Position numbers and translations under genes: made by a program. From Chryseobacterium sp. BGARF1 (GTDB lineage: Bacteria > Bacteroidota > Bacteroidia > Flavobacteriales > Weeksellaceae): a DNA stretch of 64,000 nucleotides. Of the stretch, positions 24,634 through 33,722 are shown one piece after another. The notes under the pieces are model-generated. The model was not told where the DNA came from. It worked only from the letters and a program-made list of their open reading frames with translations, and made no database searches. The stretch covers positions 62,001 through 126,000 of the forward strand of contig NZ_LELA01000057.1 in NCBI RefSeq assembly GCF_001677955.1, given 5' to 3'. Numbering within the stretch: the stretch's first letter is position 1; each line of letters begins with the position of its first letter.

Positions 24634-27600
24634 ATGAGACTTAAAATCACTCTTTTACTCATATTCTCCTTTGTATCAATTACTTGGGCTCAAAGAATAA
24701 GCATTAATTGGAACGGAGCCAAAATTCAAGATTATGGTGACACTAAAATTAATCTTCCAAGTTTTACAAATGAGGGTTTTTCTTATACCCAAAATAACAT
24801 TTTCATCATCAACAGCCAAAAAGCAGGAGAAAGACAACTTCAGGTTTCAAATTTTGTGTGGGAAGCGGTTTCTAAAAAAGATTTATACGACCTAGACCCT
24901 AATTTCATTCACGAAAGTAATATGTCTGATATTGATTATTATTATATTGAAGGTGAGCGTCATGCAAGTGTACGCGTTGGTTTATTTAAAAAAACAAAAG
25001 GTAAGGTTGAAAGATTATCTTCTTTTAGTATTTCAGAAAGCAATGCGCCTATGCCAATGAATGCAAGTAAAGTTGGTACAAACCAAAACCCTTTATCTAG
25101 CGGAGCTTTTTATAAAATTAAAGTTGATAAATCTGGAGTTTTTAAAATAACAGCTCAGTTTTTAAGAGATAATGGAATGAATCCATCGAATATTAATCCT
25201 AAAAACTTCAGAATTTATGGAAATGGTGGAATCATGCTTCCTGAGTTTAACCAAGACGTGAAGTATAGTGCTTTGCAAGAAAACGCAATTCAGGTGGTAG
25301 GAGAAGATGATAATGTATGGAATGATGGCGATTATGCACTTTTTTATGCTCAAGGTCCCAATGGATACAATTTATATAATAAAGCAAACGGTAATGGCGT
25401 TAAAAGAACAGAAACTAGAAGTGATGACAGTGAAAATCTAAAAAATATTTATGAAGATTTTTCTTATTATTATATTAATTTCGACAAAGGTGCAGGAAAA
25501 AGAGTTATGCCTATTGATGTAAATTTACCTGCATCCCAGCTAATCACTAGATTTGATAATTATCAGGTGATTAATAATGACCAAAGAAACTTATTAAAGG
25601 TAGGTAGAATCTGGGTAGAAGATCAAGGATTTATTACAGATAAAGCCGTTACATTTAATCTTAATTCGCCAATACAGGGTGGTGATATCATTCGCTATAG
25701 AACGAATGTTATTGCATGGAGATCACAGAATAATAAAATAGATTTTGATATCAATGGTCAGAACCCTGATTCTCATTCACTCATATCGACATCATCTAGT
25801 CCTTTTCCTGATTTTTCCCCTCTTCGATATACAGGGACTGCCAACAACCTTTCAGGAAATCAAATTACAATAAACTACAAGCCGAACATTGCAACCAATC
25901 CTAATGGTACGTTCTATTTAGATTATGCAGAAATACAATATAAAGAAGATTTAAAATTCAACGGAACTCAAATAAGTTTCAGAGATTTTTCTTTGGCAAG
26001 TGGAACAAACATCAATTATGGTTTTAGTATTTCTAATGTCGGAAATCTGGAACAGGTTTGGGATGTTACAGATATCACCAACGCCAACAGAAGAGTTAAT
26101 AAAACTATTGGAAGCGGAAATTTCAATTTTGGATACAACACTGCAGATCCCAATTTTAATAATGAATTTGTTGCCTTCAGAGCCGATGGTGCTTTTTCTC
26201 CTCAGTTTGTAGGAAGAATAGCCAATCAAAATCTTTCAGCACTACAAAATGTAGATTATTTGATTATTACTACCCCACAAATGATGGCACAAGCTCAAAG
26301 AATTGCCAATTATCATCAAACCAAAAATAATTTCAATGTTCAAATTGTAGACACCGATAAAATTTATAATGAGTTTGGTAGTGGCAGTAGAGATTTAACA
26401 GCGATCAGAGATTTTGTAACTAAGCTAAATACTCCTTTAGGAGCTTTAAAATATGTTTTTATTTTGGGGGATACATCTTATGATTACAAAAATAGACTAT
26501 CAAATAACTCTAATATAGTATCAAGTTATGAAAGTGAGGAATCTGGTAACTTCGTAGGCTCTTTCGTTACAGACGACTACATTGTTATGACTAAGCCGCA
26601 AACTTCCTCCAATGTATCATTCAATCTTCCTGACTTACCAATAGGCCGTTTACCCGCAGCCAATCCCACGGAAGCAGCAAATATGATTGATAAAACATTG
26701 GCATATTACAATGCTTTACCAGGGCAGTCTTCCCCTTTCGGAGAATGGAGGATGAAACTCGATTTTATCGTGGATGACGATAATGATAATACAATTCCCT
26801 TCCACACTACAATGAATAATACGTTAACAAGTACATTTGAAATCCCGCTCGTTAACACATTAAGAGAATATAATGTGAAAAAATTGTATTTAGACTCTTT
26901 TCAAGCACAAAGTACAGCAGGTGGACGAAGATACCCACAAGTAAATCAGGCAATATCAAACGACATTGGCAACAGTTTATATCTACTTTACTTCGGTCAT
27001 GGTGGTATTAATGGATGGGCTCAGGAAAGAGTTTTAACAACAACTGAGATTCAGAATTCTAATAATTTCACGAATGTTTACAGCCGTTTTCCATTTGTAT
27101 CAACCATCACTTGTGAATTTACACTTTGGGATGACCCTTCTACTTTTTCGGCAGGAGAACAATTTATTAAATTAAAACAAGGAGGCCCTGCTGCGATGAT
27201 TACATCCAGTAGAGCTGTATCAGTTGTCTATGGCGAAAAGTTTACTGATTTATATATAAGGGAAATGTTTAAATTAACAAATGATGATTTTAATACAATC
27301 GGAAATGCCCATCTAAATGCAAGAAAACAAAAACCTGGAGATCCAGACCATTTAAAAGTAAATGTTTTAGGCGATCCTGCAATGAAGCTTAGTAGACCCC
27401 AAAGATTATTGGTAATAGATGACATTGAAACTCCAGTTCCAGGGCTTATAAGAGGTTTAGATTTTGTAAAAGTGAAAGGTCATGTTAATAATACAAACGG
27501 AACTATAAATACCACTTTTAACGGAAGAGTAGTAATCAATATTTTTGATAAAAAATTAAATAAAAACACTCTGAACAATAGTGGCGGATTAACTCCCATC

Positions 27601-28530
27601 TTAAATTATAAAGAAGAAGGGAGTGCTATTGTAAAAGCTTCTGGAACGGCAGTAAACGGAGTTTTCACGGTAGAGTTTTATGTTCCAAAAGACATTAATT
27701 ATACTGTAGGAGAAGGTAGAATCTTAGGATATGCTGATAATAAATCTGTTGATGTATTTAATAATCAGCCTGTACAGGTGGGAGATATTAACCCTAACGG
27801 AATTAACGATAATGAACCTCCAAAAATAAAATTATACATGAACAATACCAATTTTGCAAATGGAGGTATTACCAATCAAAACCCTATGCTTTTAGCGTGT
27901 TTGAATGATGATACTGGAATAAACTCTACAGGTTCTGGAGTAGGTCACGACATCACCGTATATTTAGATGGTCAAATTATTAACACCGTTGTTTTAAATG
28001 ATTTCTTTTCTTCAGGTGAAGGAAATGGTTGTATAAACCCTGCTTTGGCAGACTATCAGAAAGGAAATGTAACCTATCCTTTCAGAAACTTGGCGATAGG
28101 GCAACATCAATTAACATTTAAAGTTTGGGATATCAACAATAATTCGACAACTGAAACGTTAAACTTTGAAGTTAAAGACGAGGCCGATCAACACTTAATT
28201 ATCAACAGACCATTAAACTGGCCAAACCCTTTTACCAACAAAACATACGTTCAATTTGAGCATAATTGTGATGATATTTTAGATGTAAACGTTCAAATTT
28301 ATACAATTACAGGAAAAATGGTAAGAACTTTAACAAATGTTGTAGTTGCAGAACCGTTCCTACAGGGCTTTAGAACGCCACGTCAGGCAATTGAATGGGA
28401 TGGAAAAGACGATTTTGGTGACACAGTAGCAAAAGGTACGTATATTTTTAAGATATTTGCAAAAAGCCAAAATCAAGAAAAATGCAAAGGAAGTGCTACA
28501 GCTGTAGAAAAAATGGTACTTTTGAAGTAA
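24634..28530 (+). CDS. porU: Type IX secretion system sortase PorU
   Basis: PorU is the outer membrane C25-family cysteine protease that removes C-terminal sorting domains from T9SS cargo and attaches the cargo to the surface. This 1298-residue protein has a signal peptide ending WAQ (residue 20). The gingipain-like catalytic domain is central: His789 in LLYFGHGG and Cys827 in STITCEF are the predicted catalytic pair. The C terminus (WPNPFTNKTYVQFEH, then TITGKMVRTLTN and TYIFKIFAKS) resembles a sorting-type beta domain. porV follows after 56 bases, forming the usual porU-porV operon. Confidence 0.95.
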   Translation: MRLKITLLLIFSFVSITWAQRISINWNGAKIQDYGDTKINLPSFTNEGFSYTQNNIFIINSQKAGERQLQVSNFVWEAVSKKDLYDLDPNFIHESNMSDIDYYYIEGERHASVRVGLFKKTKGKVERLSSFSISESNAPMPMNASKVGTNQNPLSSGAFYKIKVDKSGVFKITAQFLRDNGMNPSNINPKNFRIYGNGGIMLPEFNQDVKYSALQENAIQVVGEDDNVWNDGDYALFYAQGPNGYNLYNKANGNGVKRTETRSDDSENLKNIYEDFSYYYINFDKGAGKRVMPIDVNLPASQLITRFDNYQVINNDQRNLLKVGRIWVEDQGFITDKAVTFNLNSPIQGGDIIRYRTNVIAWRSQNNKIDFDINGQNPDSHSLISTSSSPFPDFSPLRYTGTANNLSGNQITINYKPNIATNPNGTFYLDYAEIQYKEDLKFNGTQISFRDFSLASGTNINYGFSISNVGNLEQVWDVTDITNANRRVNKTIGSGNFNFGYNTADPNFNNEFVAFRADGAFSPQFVGRIANQNLSALQNVDYLIITTPQMMAQAQRIANYHQTKNNFNVQIVDTDKIYNEFGSGSRDLTAIRDFVTKLNTPLGALKYVFILGDTSYDYKNRLSNNSNIVSSYESEESGNFVGSFVTDDYIVMTKPQTSSNVSFNLPDLPIGRLPAANPTEAANMIDKTLAYYNALPGQSSPFGEWRMKLDFIVDDDNDNTIPFHTTMNNTLTSTFEIPLVNTLREYNVKKLYLDSFQAQSTAGGRRYPQVNQAISNDIGNSLYLLYFGHGGINGWAQERVLTTTEIQNSNNFTNVYSRFPFVSTITCEFTLWDDPSTFSAGEQFIKLKQGGPAAMITSSRAVSVVYGEKFTDLYIREMFKLTNDDFNTIGNAHLNARKQKPGDPDHLKVNVLGDPAMKLSRPQRLLVIDDIETPVPGLIRGLDFVKVKGHVNNTNGTINTTFNGRVVINIFDKKLNKNTLNNSGGLTPILNYKEEGSAIVKASGTAVNGVFTVEFYVPKDINYTVGEGRILGYADNKSVDVFNNQPVQVGDINPNGINDNEPPKIKLYMNNTNFANGGITNQNPMLLACLNDDTGINSTGSGVGHDITVYLDGQIINTVVLNDFFSSGEGNGCINPALADYQKGNVTYPFRNLAIGQHQLTFKVWDINNNSTTETLNFEVKDEADQHLIINRPLNWPNPFTNKTYVQFEHNCDDILDVNVQIYTITGKMVRTLTNVVVAEPFLQGFRTPRQAIEWDGKDDFGDTVAKGTYIFKIFAKSQNQEKCKGSATAVEKMVLLK

Positions 28531-28586
28531 ATAAATAATTAATCGAGAATATCAATAAAAAACTGATAATATATAAAAGACAACAT

Positions 28587-29753
28587 ATGAATTTAACTAC
28601 TAAACTGCTTTTAGGGATTGGTTTGAGTGCTGGTTTTTTAAGCTACGCACAAGACCTGAGTCAGGTAAGACCTGTATTAACCGGAGCTCCATTCCTTAGA
28701 ATTGCACCAGATGCAAGATCAGGAGGTATGGGAGATCAGGGTGTGGTAACTTCTCCTGATGCGTTTTCTCAGTTTTGGAATGCGGCAAAATATCCTTTTA
28801 GCAGAACAAGTTCTTCTGTAGGTTTAAACTACACTCCATATATGGGAAAATTAACCAACGATGTATTTTTATTGTACGGTGCTTTCCATAAATTTTTAGG
28901 TCAAGAAGAAAGATCTACTATTTCTGCAAGTATCTATTACTTCAATATGGGGGAAGTAGAACTTACTGAGCTTGGTGTAGACAATACAGTAACTTCTAAT
29001 GGAGTTTCAAAACCAAACGAAATGTCAATCGACGTGGCGTATGCTTTGAAATTATCAGATTCTTACTCAATGGCGGTTACAGGTAGATTCATCCGTTCAG
29101 ATTTATCTGGAGGATTCAACACAGATACTACGCTAAAACCGGCAAATACGTTTGCAGTAGATGTTTCTGGTTACTATACCTCTCCAAAGTTTTCTAGCTT
29201 CGCAAATATGGATGGTAAATTAAATGCAGGTTTCTCAGTTACAAACTTAGGTCCAAAATTAGACTATACTGGAGATGAGGCTTCAAGATCTTATCTTCCC
29301 ACAATGGCTAGATTGGGTGTTGGTTACGACATGTATCTTGATGACATGAACAAAGTGGGTCTTTCTGTAGAAGGATCAAAAATCTTAGTTCCTGGATCAG
29401 AATATGTAGGTATGGATCCAAATACAAGACAGCCAATTTATCAGGTTCCTAACGTTGGAGTAATGGCAGGTATCGGAAAATCTTTCAAAAATACCAACTC
29501 AATTATGTACAGTGGTGCATTAGAATATTCTTATGACAATGCATTTGCAGTAAGAGGAGGTTATTTCCACGAAAGTGAAGAGCAAGGAGCTAGACAGTTT
29601 GCAACTGCAGGTATTGGTTTAAAATACCGTTCTTTTGGTCTTGATGTATCTTATTTAATCAATATGTCTAAAATTAATACAGCATTAGATAACACTATTC
29701 GTTTCGGTTTAACTTGGAACATTGGTGATGACACTTCAAATGTAGATTATTAA
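28587..29753 (+). CDS. porV: Type IX secretion system outer membrane protein PorV (LptO)
   Basis: PorV is a FadL-like outer membrane barrel that receives cargo from the SprA translocon and delivers it to PorU. The 388-residue protein has a signal peptide ending SYAQ (residue 22). The N-terminal consensus FLRIAPDARSGGMGDQGV, and then SQFWNAAKYPF, are diagnostic for PorV/PorQ. Beta-strand patterns run to the C terminus (IRFGLTWNIGDD). It lies directly after porU with a terminator behind it. Confidence 0.95.
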   Translation: MNLTTKLLLGIGLSAGFLSYAQDLSQVRPVLTGAPFLRIAPDARSGGMGDQGVVTSPDAFSQFWNAAKYPFSRTSSSVGLNYTPYMGKLTNDVFLLYGAFHKFLGQEERSTISASIYYFNMGEVELTELGVDNTVTSNGVSKPNEMSIDVAYALKLSDSYSMAVTGRFIRSDLSGGFNTDTTLKPANTFAVDVSGYYTSPKFSSFANMDGKLNAGFSVTNLGPKLDYTGDEASRSYLPTMARLGVGYDMYLDDMNKVGLSVEGSKILVPGSEYVGMDPNTRQPIYQVPNVGVMAGIGKSFKNTNSIMYSGALEYSYDNAFAVRGGYFHESEEQGARQFATAGIGLKYRSFGLDVSYLINMSKINTALDNTIRFGLTWNIGDDTSNVDY

Positions 29754-29775
29754 AAAACATCCTATAAAAGTTTTG

Positions 29776-29803
29776 AAAAGTCTCATTTTTATGAGACTTT
29801 TTT
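29776..29803 (+). terminator. Terminator of the porU-porV operon
   Basis: A perfect 11-bp stem AAAGTCTCAT(A/T) with a short T loop is followed by seven T. Confidence 0.85.
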
Positions 29804-29909
29804 TGTTGAAAAATTTTCAACATGTTTTTATCCGTTAATTTTAATGAAAAATTAAATAAAAATTCACAATTCACTTCCAAAGTAAAACTGCCAATTCATA
29901 TTTAACCCC

Positions 29910-29917
29910 TATTTTTG
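29910..29917 (+). promoter_or_regulatory. -7 box of the FUSC gene, leaderless arrangement
   Basis: TATTTTTG is followed by four bases (TAGT) and then the ATG. No TTG is seen at -33. Confidence 0.45.
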
Positions 29918-29921
29918 TAGT

Positions 29922-32186
29922 ATGAACTATTCTTCGGAGCTCAAAAAAATCGTCACCAGCCAATATGTCTATTCTTCCATAAGAATTACATTGGCAACGG
30001 TAATTCCGTGCTTAGTTCTCTCTTATTTTGGATTGCTTAAAGAGTATTTCCTTTTTCCTTTGGGAACCAGCTTTGTAGCGCTTACAGATCAACCGGGCCC
30101 CTTCATCAGACGCAGAAACTCATTAACGTTTGCCATATTCTGCTTTGTAGTTGTTGCATCAATTGCGAGTCTGGTGAAAGGAATTATTCCGCTTGTTCTT
30201 CTGGAAGTCATCGTTTTCGGAATGTTTTTCTCATTAATCGGCGTTTACGGGCAGAGATTGGCAGCTGTCGGTTCTTTGGCCTTAGTTGTTTTAGCCATTT
30301 TCATCGATGGTCATTTAACCGGAGCCAATATTCTGAAAAGTTTAGTCATTTTTGCCGCCGGATGCATTTGGTTTTTACTGATTTTCCTTATCGTTACTAC
30401 GATTCAGCCATATAAACTGGCAAGTCAGATGATTGGTGAAAACTATCTTCAACTTGCCGAATTCCTTAAGATCAAAGCAAATTACTATCAGAAAAATCCT
30501 GATTTCGACAAACTTAGTTTACAAGTCATTGCAAAACAAATCGGCATTAAAAACCTCCAGGAAGAAACCCGTGAAACTGTTTTTAAAACAAGAACCATCG
30601 TTAATGAATCTACCACTTTGAGTAGATTATTAATGTTGATGTTTTTGAATTCTATGGACCTTCACGAAAAGCTGATGACCTCTGAAAGCGATTACAAAAA
30701 ACTTCAGGAAAGTTTTGAAGACACTGAAATTTTAGTTAAAATACACGATTACCTTAATATTCTCTCGGATGAAATCGCCAATATTGGGATTGCTCTGCAA
30801 AGCAGCACGCGCGCAAGACCTATATTCAATTTAGATGCAAGCTTTCATGAGCTTAATGTACATTATTTCGAATTGAGAAATAAAGAAATGACTCCCGAGA
30901 ACCTCGAAAATTTCATGATTTTACGCCAAATTATGATGCGTATCAATGAGATTACGAAAGAAATCAGTGAGATCTATAAAGTTTTTTCTCAGAATGTAAG
31001 ATTGGCAAAAAGTCTTTCTACAGGTTTAGATTTAAAGAAATTTATGCCTAAAGAGGAAAAAATCAATTTTAAAGTTTTAAAAAGTAATATTTCTCTTACC
31101 TCATCTCATTTCAGGCATGCTATAAGAATTACCATTGCATTATTGCTGGGATATTTGGTTTCTCTACTTCCGTTTGTAGAGATTGGCCACACCTATTGGA
31201 TTTTAATTACCATCGTTGCCATTTTAAAACCAGCCTACTCTATCACAAAACAAAGAAATTTTCTGCGTTTTTGTGGCACAGTTGTAGGTGCTGTCATTGC
31301 TTATGGTCTACTGTATTTCATTCATGTGAATGCAATACTTTTTGCAATTCTTCTTTTAAGCATGATTTTATGTTTCAGTTTATTGAAAGGTAGGTATTTT
31401 TGGGCGGTTTTGTTTATGACGATTTATGTTTTTATGAGTTTTAATTTCTTAAACCCTGGAAATGTAAATGTTATTTTTAAAGACAGAATTGTAGATACTT
31501 TTATCGCAGGAATCATAGCATTTCTGGTTTCATATATCGTACTTCCGGTTTGGGAACATACGCAGAATTTAGATTTAATGAAAAAATCTGCAGAATCTAA
31601 TCTCACCTATTTTCATAGCGTGATGTCTAAATTTTTGAACGAAAATTTTAATCTAGAAGATTATAAAGTAAAACGTAAAAATGCCATTATTTCATTAGCT
31701 AATCTTTCTGATAATTTCCAGAGAATGATCTCTGATCCTAAAAATCAGCAGAAAAAACTCGAAGTCGTACATCAGTTTGTGGCAACTTCACACTTGATTA
31801 CTGCGTACACCGCTTCACTTTCTCAATACGCTAAAAGCAATCAGGAATATCCTGAAATAGATTCTGAAAGCTGGAGTAAAAAAATAGAATCTGAAATGAA
31901 TCAGGTTTCGGCAATACTTAACGGAGATAAAATTTCAGAAACCTTAAGAATGGACAGCCGTCTTGAACCTGAAGATTCTTCGATTGAAGATATGCTTCAC
32001 AAAAGAAAAACCGAACTTTTAGAAAAAGAGCATTTCGATACAAGAGACCCCAATAAAATCTCTCATTTAACCGAATTAAAAAATATTCATGATATTTTAG
32101 AATTAATTTATGATGTTGCCAAAGAACAGCGAAAAGTAATCGAAAAGTACAGAAACGAAGAAAACTCTACTCTTCCACAACCGTAA
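29922..32186 (+). CDS. FUSC-family (YccS/YhfK-like) inner membrane protein
   Basis: This 754-residue protein matches the FUSC/YccS layout. An N-terminal block of about six membrane helices (residues 15-165) is followed by a soluble helical stretch (165-395) and a second membrane block (about 400-545; GHTYWILITIVAILKPAYSI is the typical FUSC loop). A C-terminal helical domain completes it. Related proteins include p-hydroxybenzoic acid exporters (AaeB) and aluminium-activated malate channels, so export of organic acids is possible but not shown. The last 20 bases overlap the PPTase gene on the other strand. Confidence 0.88.
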   Translation: MNYSSELKKIVTSQYVYSSIRITLATVIPCLVLSYFGLLKEYFLFPLGTSFVALTDQPGPFIRRRNSLTFAIFCFVVVASIASLVKGIIPLVLLEVIVFGMFFSLIGVYGQRLAAVGSLALVVLAIFIDGHLTGANILKSLVIFAAGCIWFLLIFLIVTTIQPYKLASQMIGENYLQLAEFLKIKANYYQKNPDFDKLSLQVIAKQIGIKNLQEETRETVFKTRTIVNESTTLSRLLMLMFLNSMDLHEKLMTSESDYKKLQESFEDTEILVKIHDYLNILSDEIANIGIALQSSTRARPIFNLDASFHELNVHYFELRNKEMTPENLENFMILRQIMMRINEITKEISEIYKVFSQNVRLAKSLSTGLDLKKFMPKEEKINFKVLKSNISLTSSHFRHAIRITIALLLGYLVSLLPFVEIGHTYWILITIVAILKPAYSITKQRNFLRFCGTVVGAVIAYGLLYFIHVNAILFAILLLSMILCFSLLKGRYFWAVLFMTIYVFMSFNFLNPGNVNVIFKDRIVDTFIAGIIAFLVSYIVLPVWEHTQNLDLMKKSAESNLTYFHSVMSKFLNENFNLEDYKVKRKNAIISLANLSDNFQRMISDPKNQQKKLEVVHQFVATSHLITAYTASLSQYAKSNQEYPEIDSESWSKKIESEMNQVSAILNGDKISETLRMDSRLEPEDSSIEDMLHKRKTELLEKEHFDTRDPNKISHLTELKNIHDILELIYDVAKEQRKVIEKYRNEENSTLPQP

Positions 32187-32781
32187 AGCAGTACTCGTCA
32201 AAAAATTCTACTCTTGCTTTAAGTTCGTCTGAAATTTTATCATCGTGAACTCGGCATTTTATAGAGTGAAGATGTTTTAGTTCAAAAGGTCTTACTTCGT
32301 AATGTTTTTTCAGCGACCAGTGTTTGGAATGATGAATCTTGTACATGCTTTCCTTCACGCTCCAGATAATAGTATAGAAAACTACTTCGGTATCAAAAGG
32401 AATAAAATCTCTTTCATTTTCGTACGTAAATTTGTCGATTACTCTTAAAATTTTAGGATTAAATTTTTCTATATCAATCCCTATTTTATTTTTAGAAATG
32501 GCAATCGCTGCAAAAGGATAAGAATGCGTGATAGAAATTTCGGCATCTTTAGGAGATAAAAACGGCTCTCTTTCTTTGTACAGAATTTTCGAATTGGGTT
32601 TTAAGCTTTTCAAAAGTTTTCTAACCATTAAAACTTCCAGTAATTTTTTAGGATGATAATCTTTTACTTTTTCGGCATTTTCGGGTTCTAAAAGCTCATC
32701 AATATTGAGTTCATCATTCTCGTCGTATTTCCAGACCAGAATGGTTGCAGTATCATCAGAAAAATCTCGGTAAAGAGGCAT
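32167..32781 (-). CDS. 4'-phosphopantetheinyl transferase
   Basis: This 204-residue enzyme transfers phosphopantetheine from CoA to a carrier protein. The two family motifs are present: KIGIDIEKF (Asp and Glu bind magnesium) and WSVKESMYKIHH (Lys and Glu of WxxKES). The upstream SITHSYPFAAIAIS matches the P-loop-like CoA-binding region. The size fits the Sfp/AcpT group. No polyketide or peptide synthetase genes are in the window, so the carrier protein is unknown; it may serve fatty acid synthesis. The gene converges on and overlaps the FUSC gene. Confidence 0.9.
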   Translation of the reverse strand: MPLYRDFSDDTATILVWKYDENDELNIDELLEPENAEKVKDYHPKKLLEVLMVRKLLKSLKPNSKILYKEREPFLSPKDAEISITHSYPFAAIAISKNKIGIDIEKFNPKILRVIDKFTYENERDFIPFDTEVVFYTIIWSVKESMYKIHHSKHWSLKKHYEVRPFELKHLHSIKCRVHDDKISDELKARVEFFDEYCFTVVEE

Positions 32782-33095
32782 GGGTTTGTTTATTGGGTAA
32801 AAATAGGGAAAAAATTTGGTTGGAAGATGGAAGTTGGATGCGGGAAGTTTTTACTACTAACTGTTATTTTTTAACGCAAAGATTATCAATCATTACGCTA
32901 AACTTAAGAAGCAAAGATAAATCAACAAAGTTGATTTGATGAAGCACTTTTTTATTTTCATGCTTCATAAGTGACTTGTCGAAATTCTTTGCTCCTTAAA
33001 TAATACAGTTTGCAGAATAAAACTTTGCGTTAAATAATTTTCGAATCGTAAAAAGATATAAGTTGAATGTTGAAAGTTTAGTAATTATTTTTTTT

Positions 33096-33254
33096 AACGC
33101 AAAATTTATCAATCGTTACAACAAATTTAAGGAGCAAAGATGAATCAACAAAGTTGATTTGATGAAGCACTCTTTTATTTTCACGCTTCATAAGCGACTT
33201 GTCGCAACTCTTTGCTCCTTAAATAATACAGTTTGCAGAATAAAACTTTGCGTT
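33096..33254. repeat. Best-conserved core unit with nested hairpins
   Basis: Nested inverted repeats include AACGCAAA with TTTGCGTT, AAGGAGCAAAG (33129-33139) with CTTTGCTCCTT (33210-33220), AATCAAC-AAA-GTTGATT (33143-33159), GATGAAGC (33161-33168) with GCTTCAT (33185-33191), and GCGAC-TT-GTCGC (33194-33205). The folded form would be a closed stem carrying several side hairpins. This suits a structured RNA or a MITE-like element. No reading frame is conserved among the copies. Confidence 0.7.
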
Positions 33255-33507
33255 AAATAATTTTCGAATCGTAAAAAGATATAAGTTGAATGTTAGAAGT
33301 TTATTAATTATTTTTTAAACGCAAAGATCATCAATCGTTACGCTAAACTTAAGGAGCAAAGATAAATCAACAAAGTTGATTTGATAAAGCGCTCTTTTAT
33401 TTTCACGCTTCATAAGCGGCTTGTTGCAACCCTTTGCTCCTTTAATAATATAGGTTGCAGAATAAAACTTTGCGCTTGATAAGAAATTTCACAAGCTTTT
33501 CACACAG

Positions 33508-33576
33508 TTTGTCATGCTGAAAGCATCTAAACAATGTTTAAAATGTAAAATACCGAGATGCTTTCAGCATGACAAA
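33508..33576. repeat. REP-like 21-bp palindrome
   Basis: A perfect inverted repeat, TTTGTCATGCTGAAAGCATCT (split as 33508-33528 and its complement at 33556-33576), encloses 27 bases. It resembles dispersed GTCATGCTGA...GCATCT repeats that I know from other Bacteroidota. Confidence 0.75.
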
Positions 33577-33618
33577 TTGACCGCTGGAATTCAGATTAAA
33601 ATTAAAATTTCAAACAAA

Positions 33619-33652
33619 AAAAGCACTTAAATCTTTAGATTTAAGTGCTTTT
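33619..33652 (-). terminator. Terminator of the HugZ-like gene
   Basis: A perfect 15-bp stem AAAAGCACTTAAATC/GATTTAAGTGCTTTT has loop TTTA, with a T-run on the minus strand, 70 bases after the stop. Confidence 0.8.
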
Positions 33653-33722
33653 CAATATTATTTAAAGGCTAAAAAACTAAAGCAGTTAGTAGTAAAACTT
33701 CCCACCTCCAGCTTCCAGCATC

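Larger units (their letters stand above)
32782..33722. repeat. Composite repeat locus: three 222-bp tandem copies between inverted flanks
   Basis: No gene is supported across this 940-base gap. A core of 159-160 bases occurs three times (32873-33031, 33096-33254, 33318-33477), with nearly identical 63-64-base spacers between copies. Each core starts AACGCAAA and ends CTTTGCGTT or CTTTGCGCTT. The locus is bounded by inverted copies of GGGAAGTTTT(T)ACTACTAACTG (32842-32863 and 33683-33703). It also holds a 21-bp palindrome (33508-33576) and a terminator. Confidence 0.88.

Noticed and set aside
32873..33477. Possible CRISPR array because of regularly spaced repeats
   Set aside because: Only three copies of about 160 bases are present, spacers are nearly identical to each other, and no cas genes are nearby.
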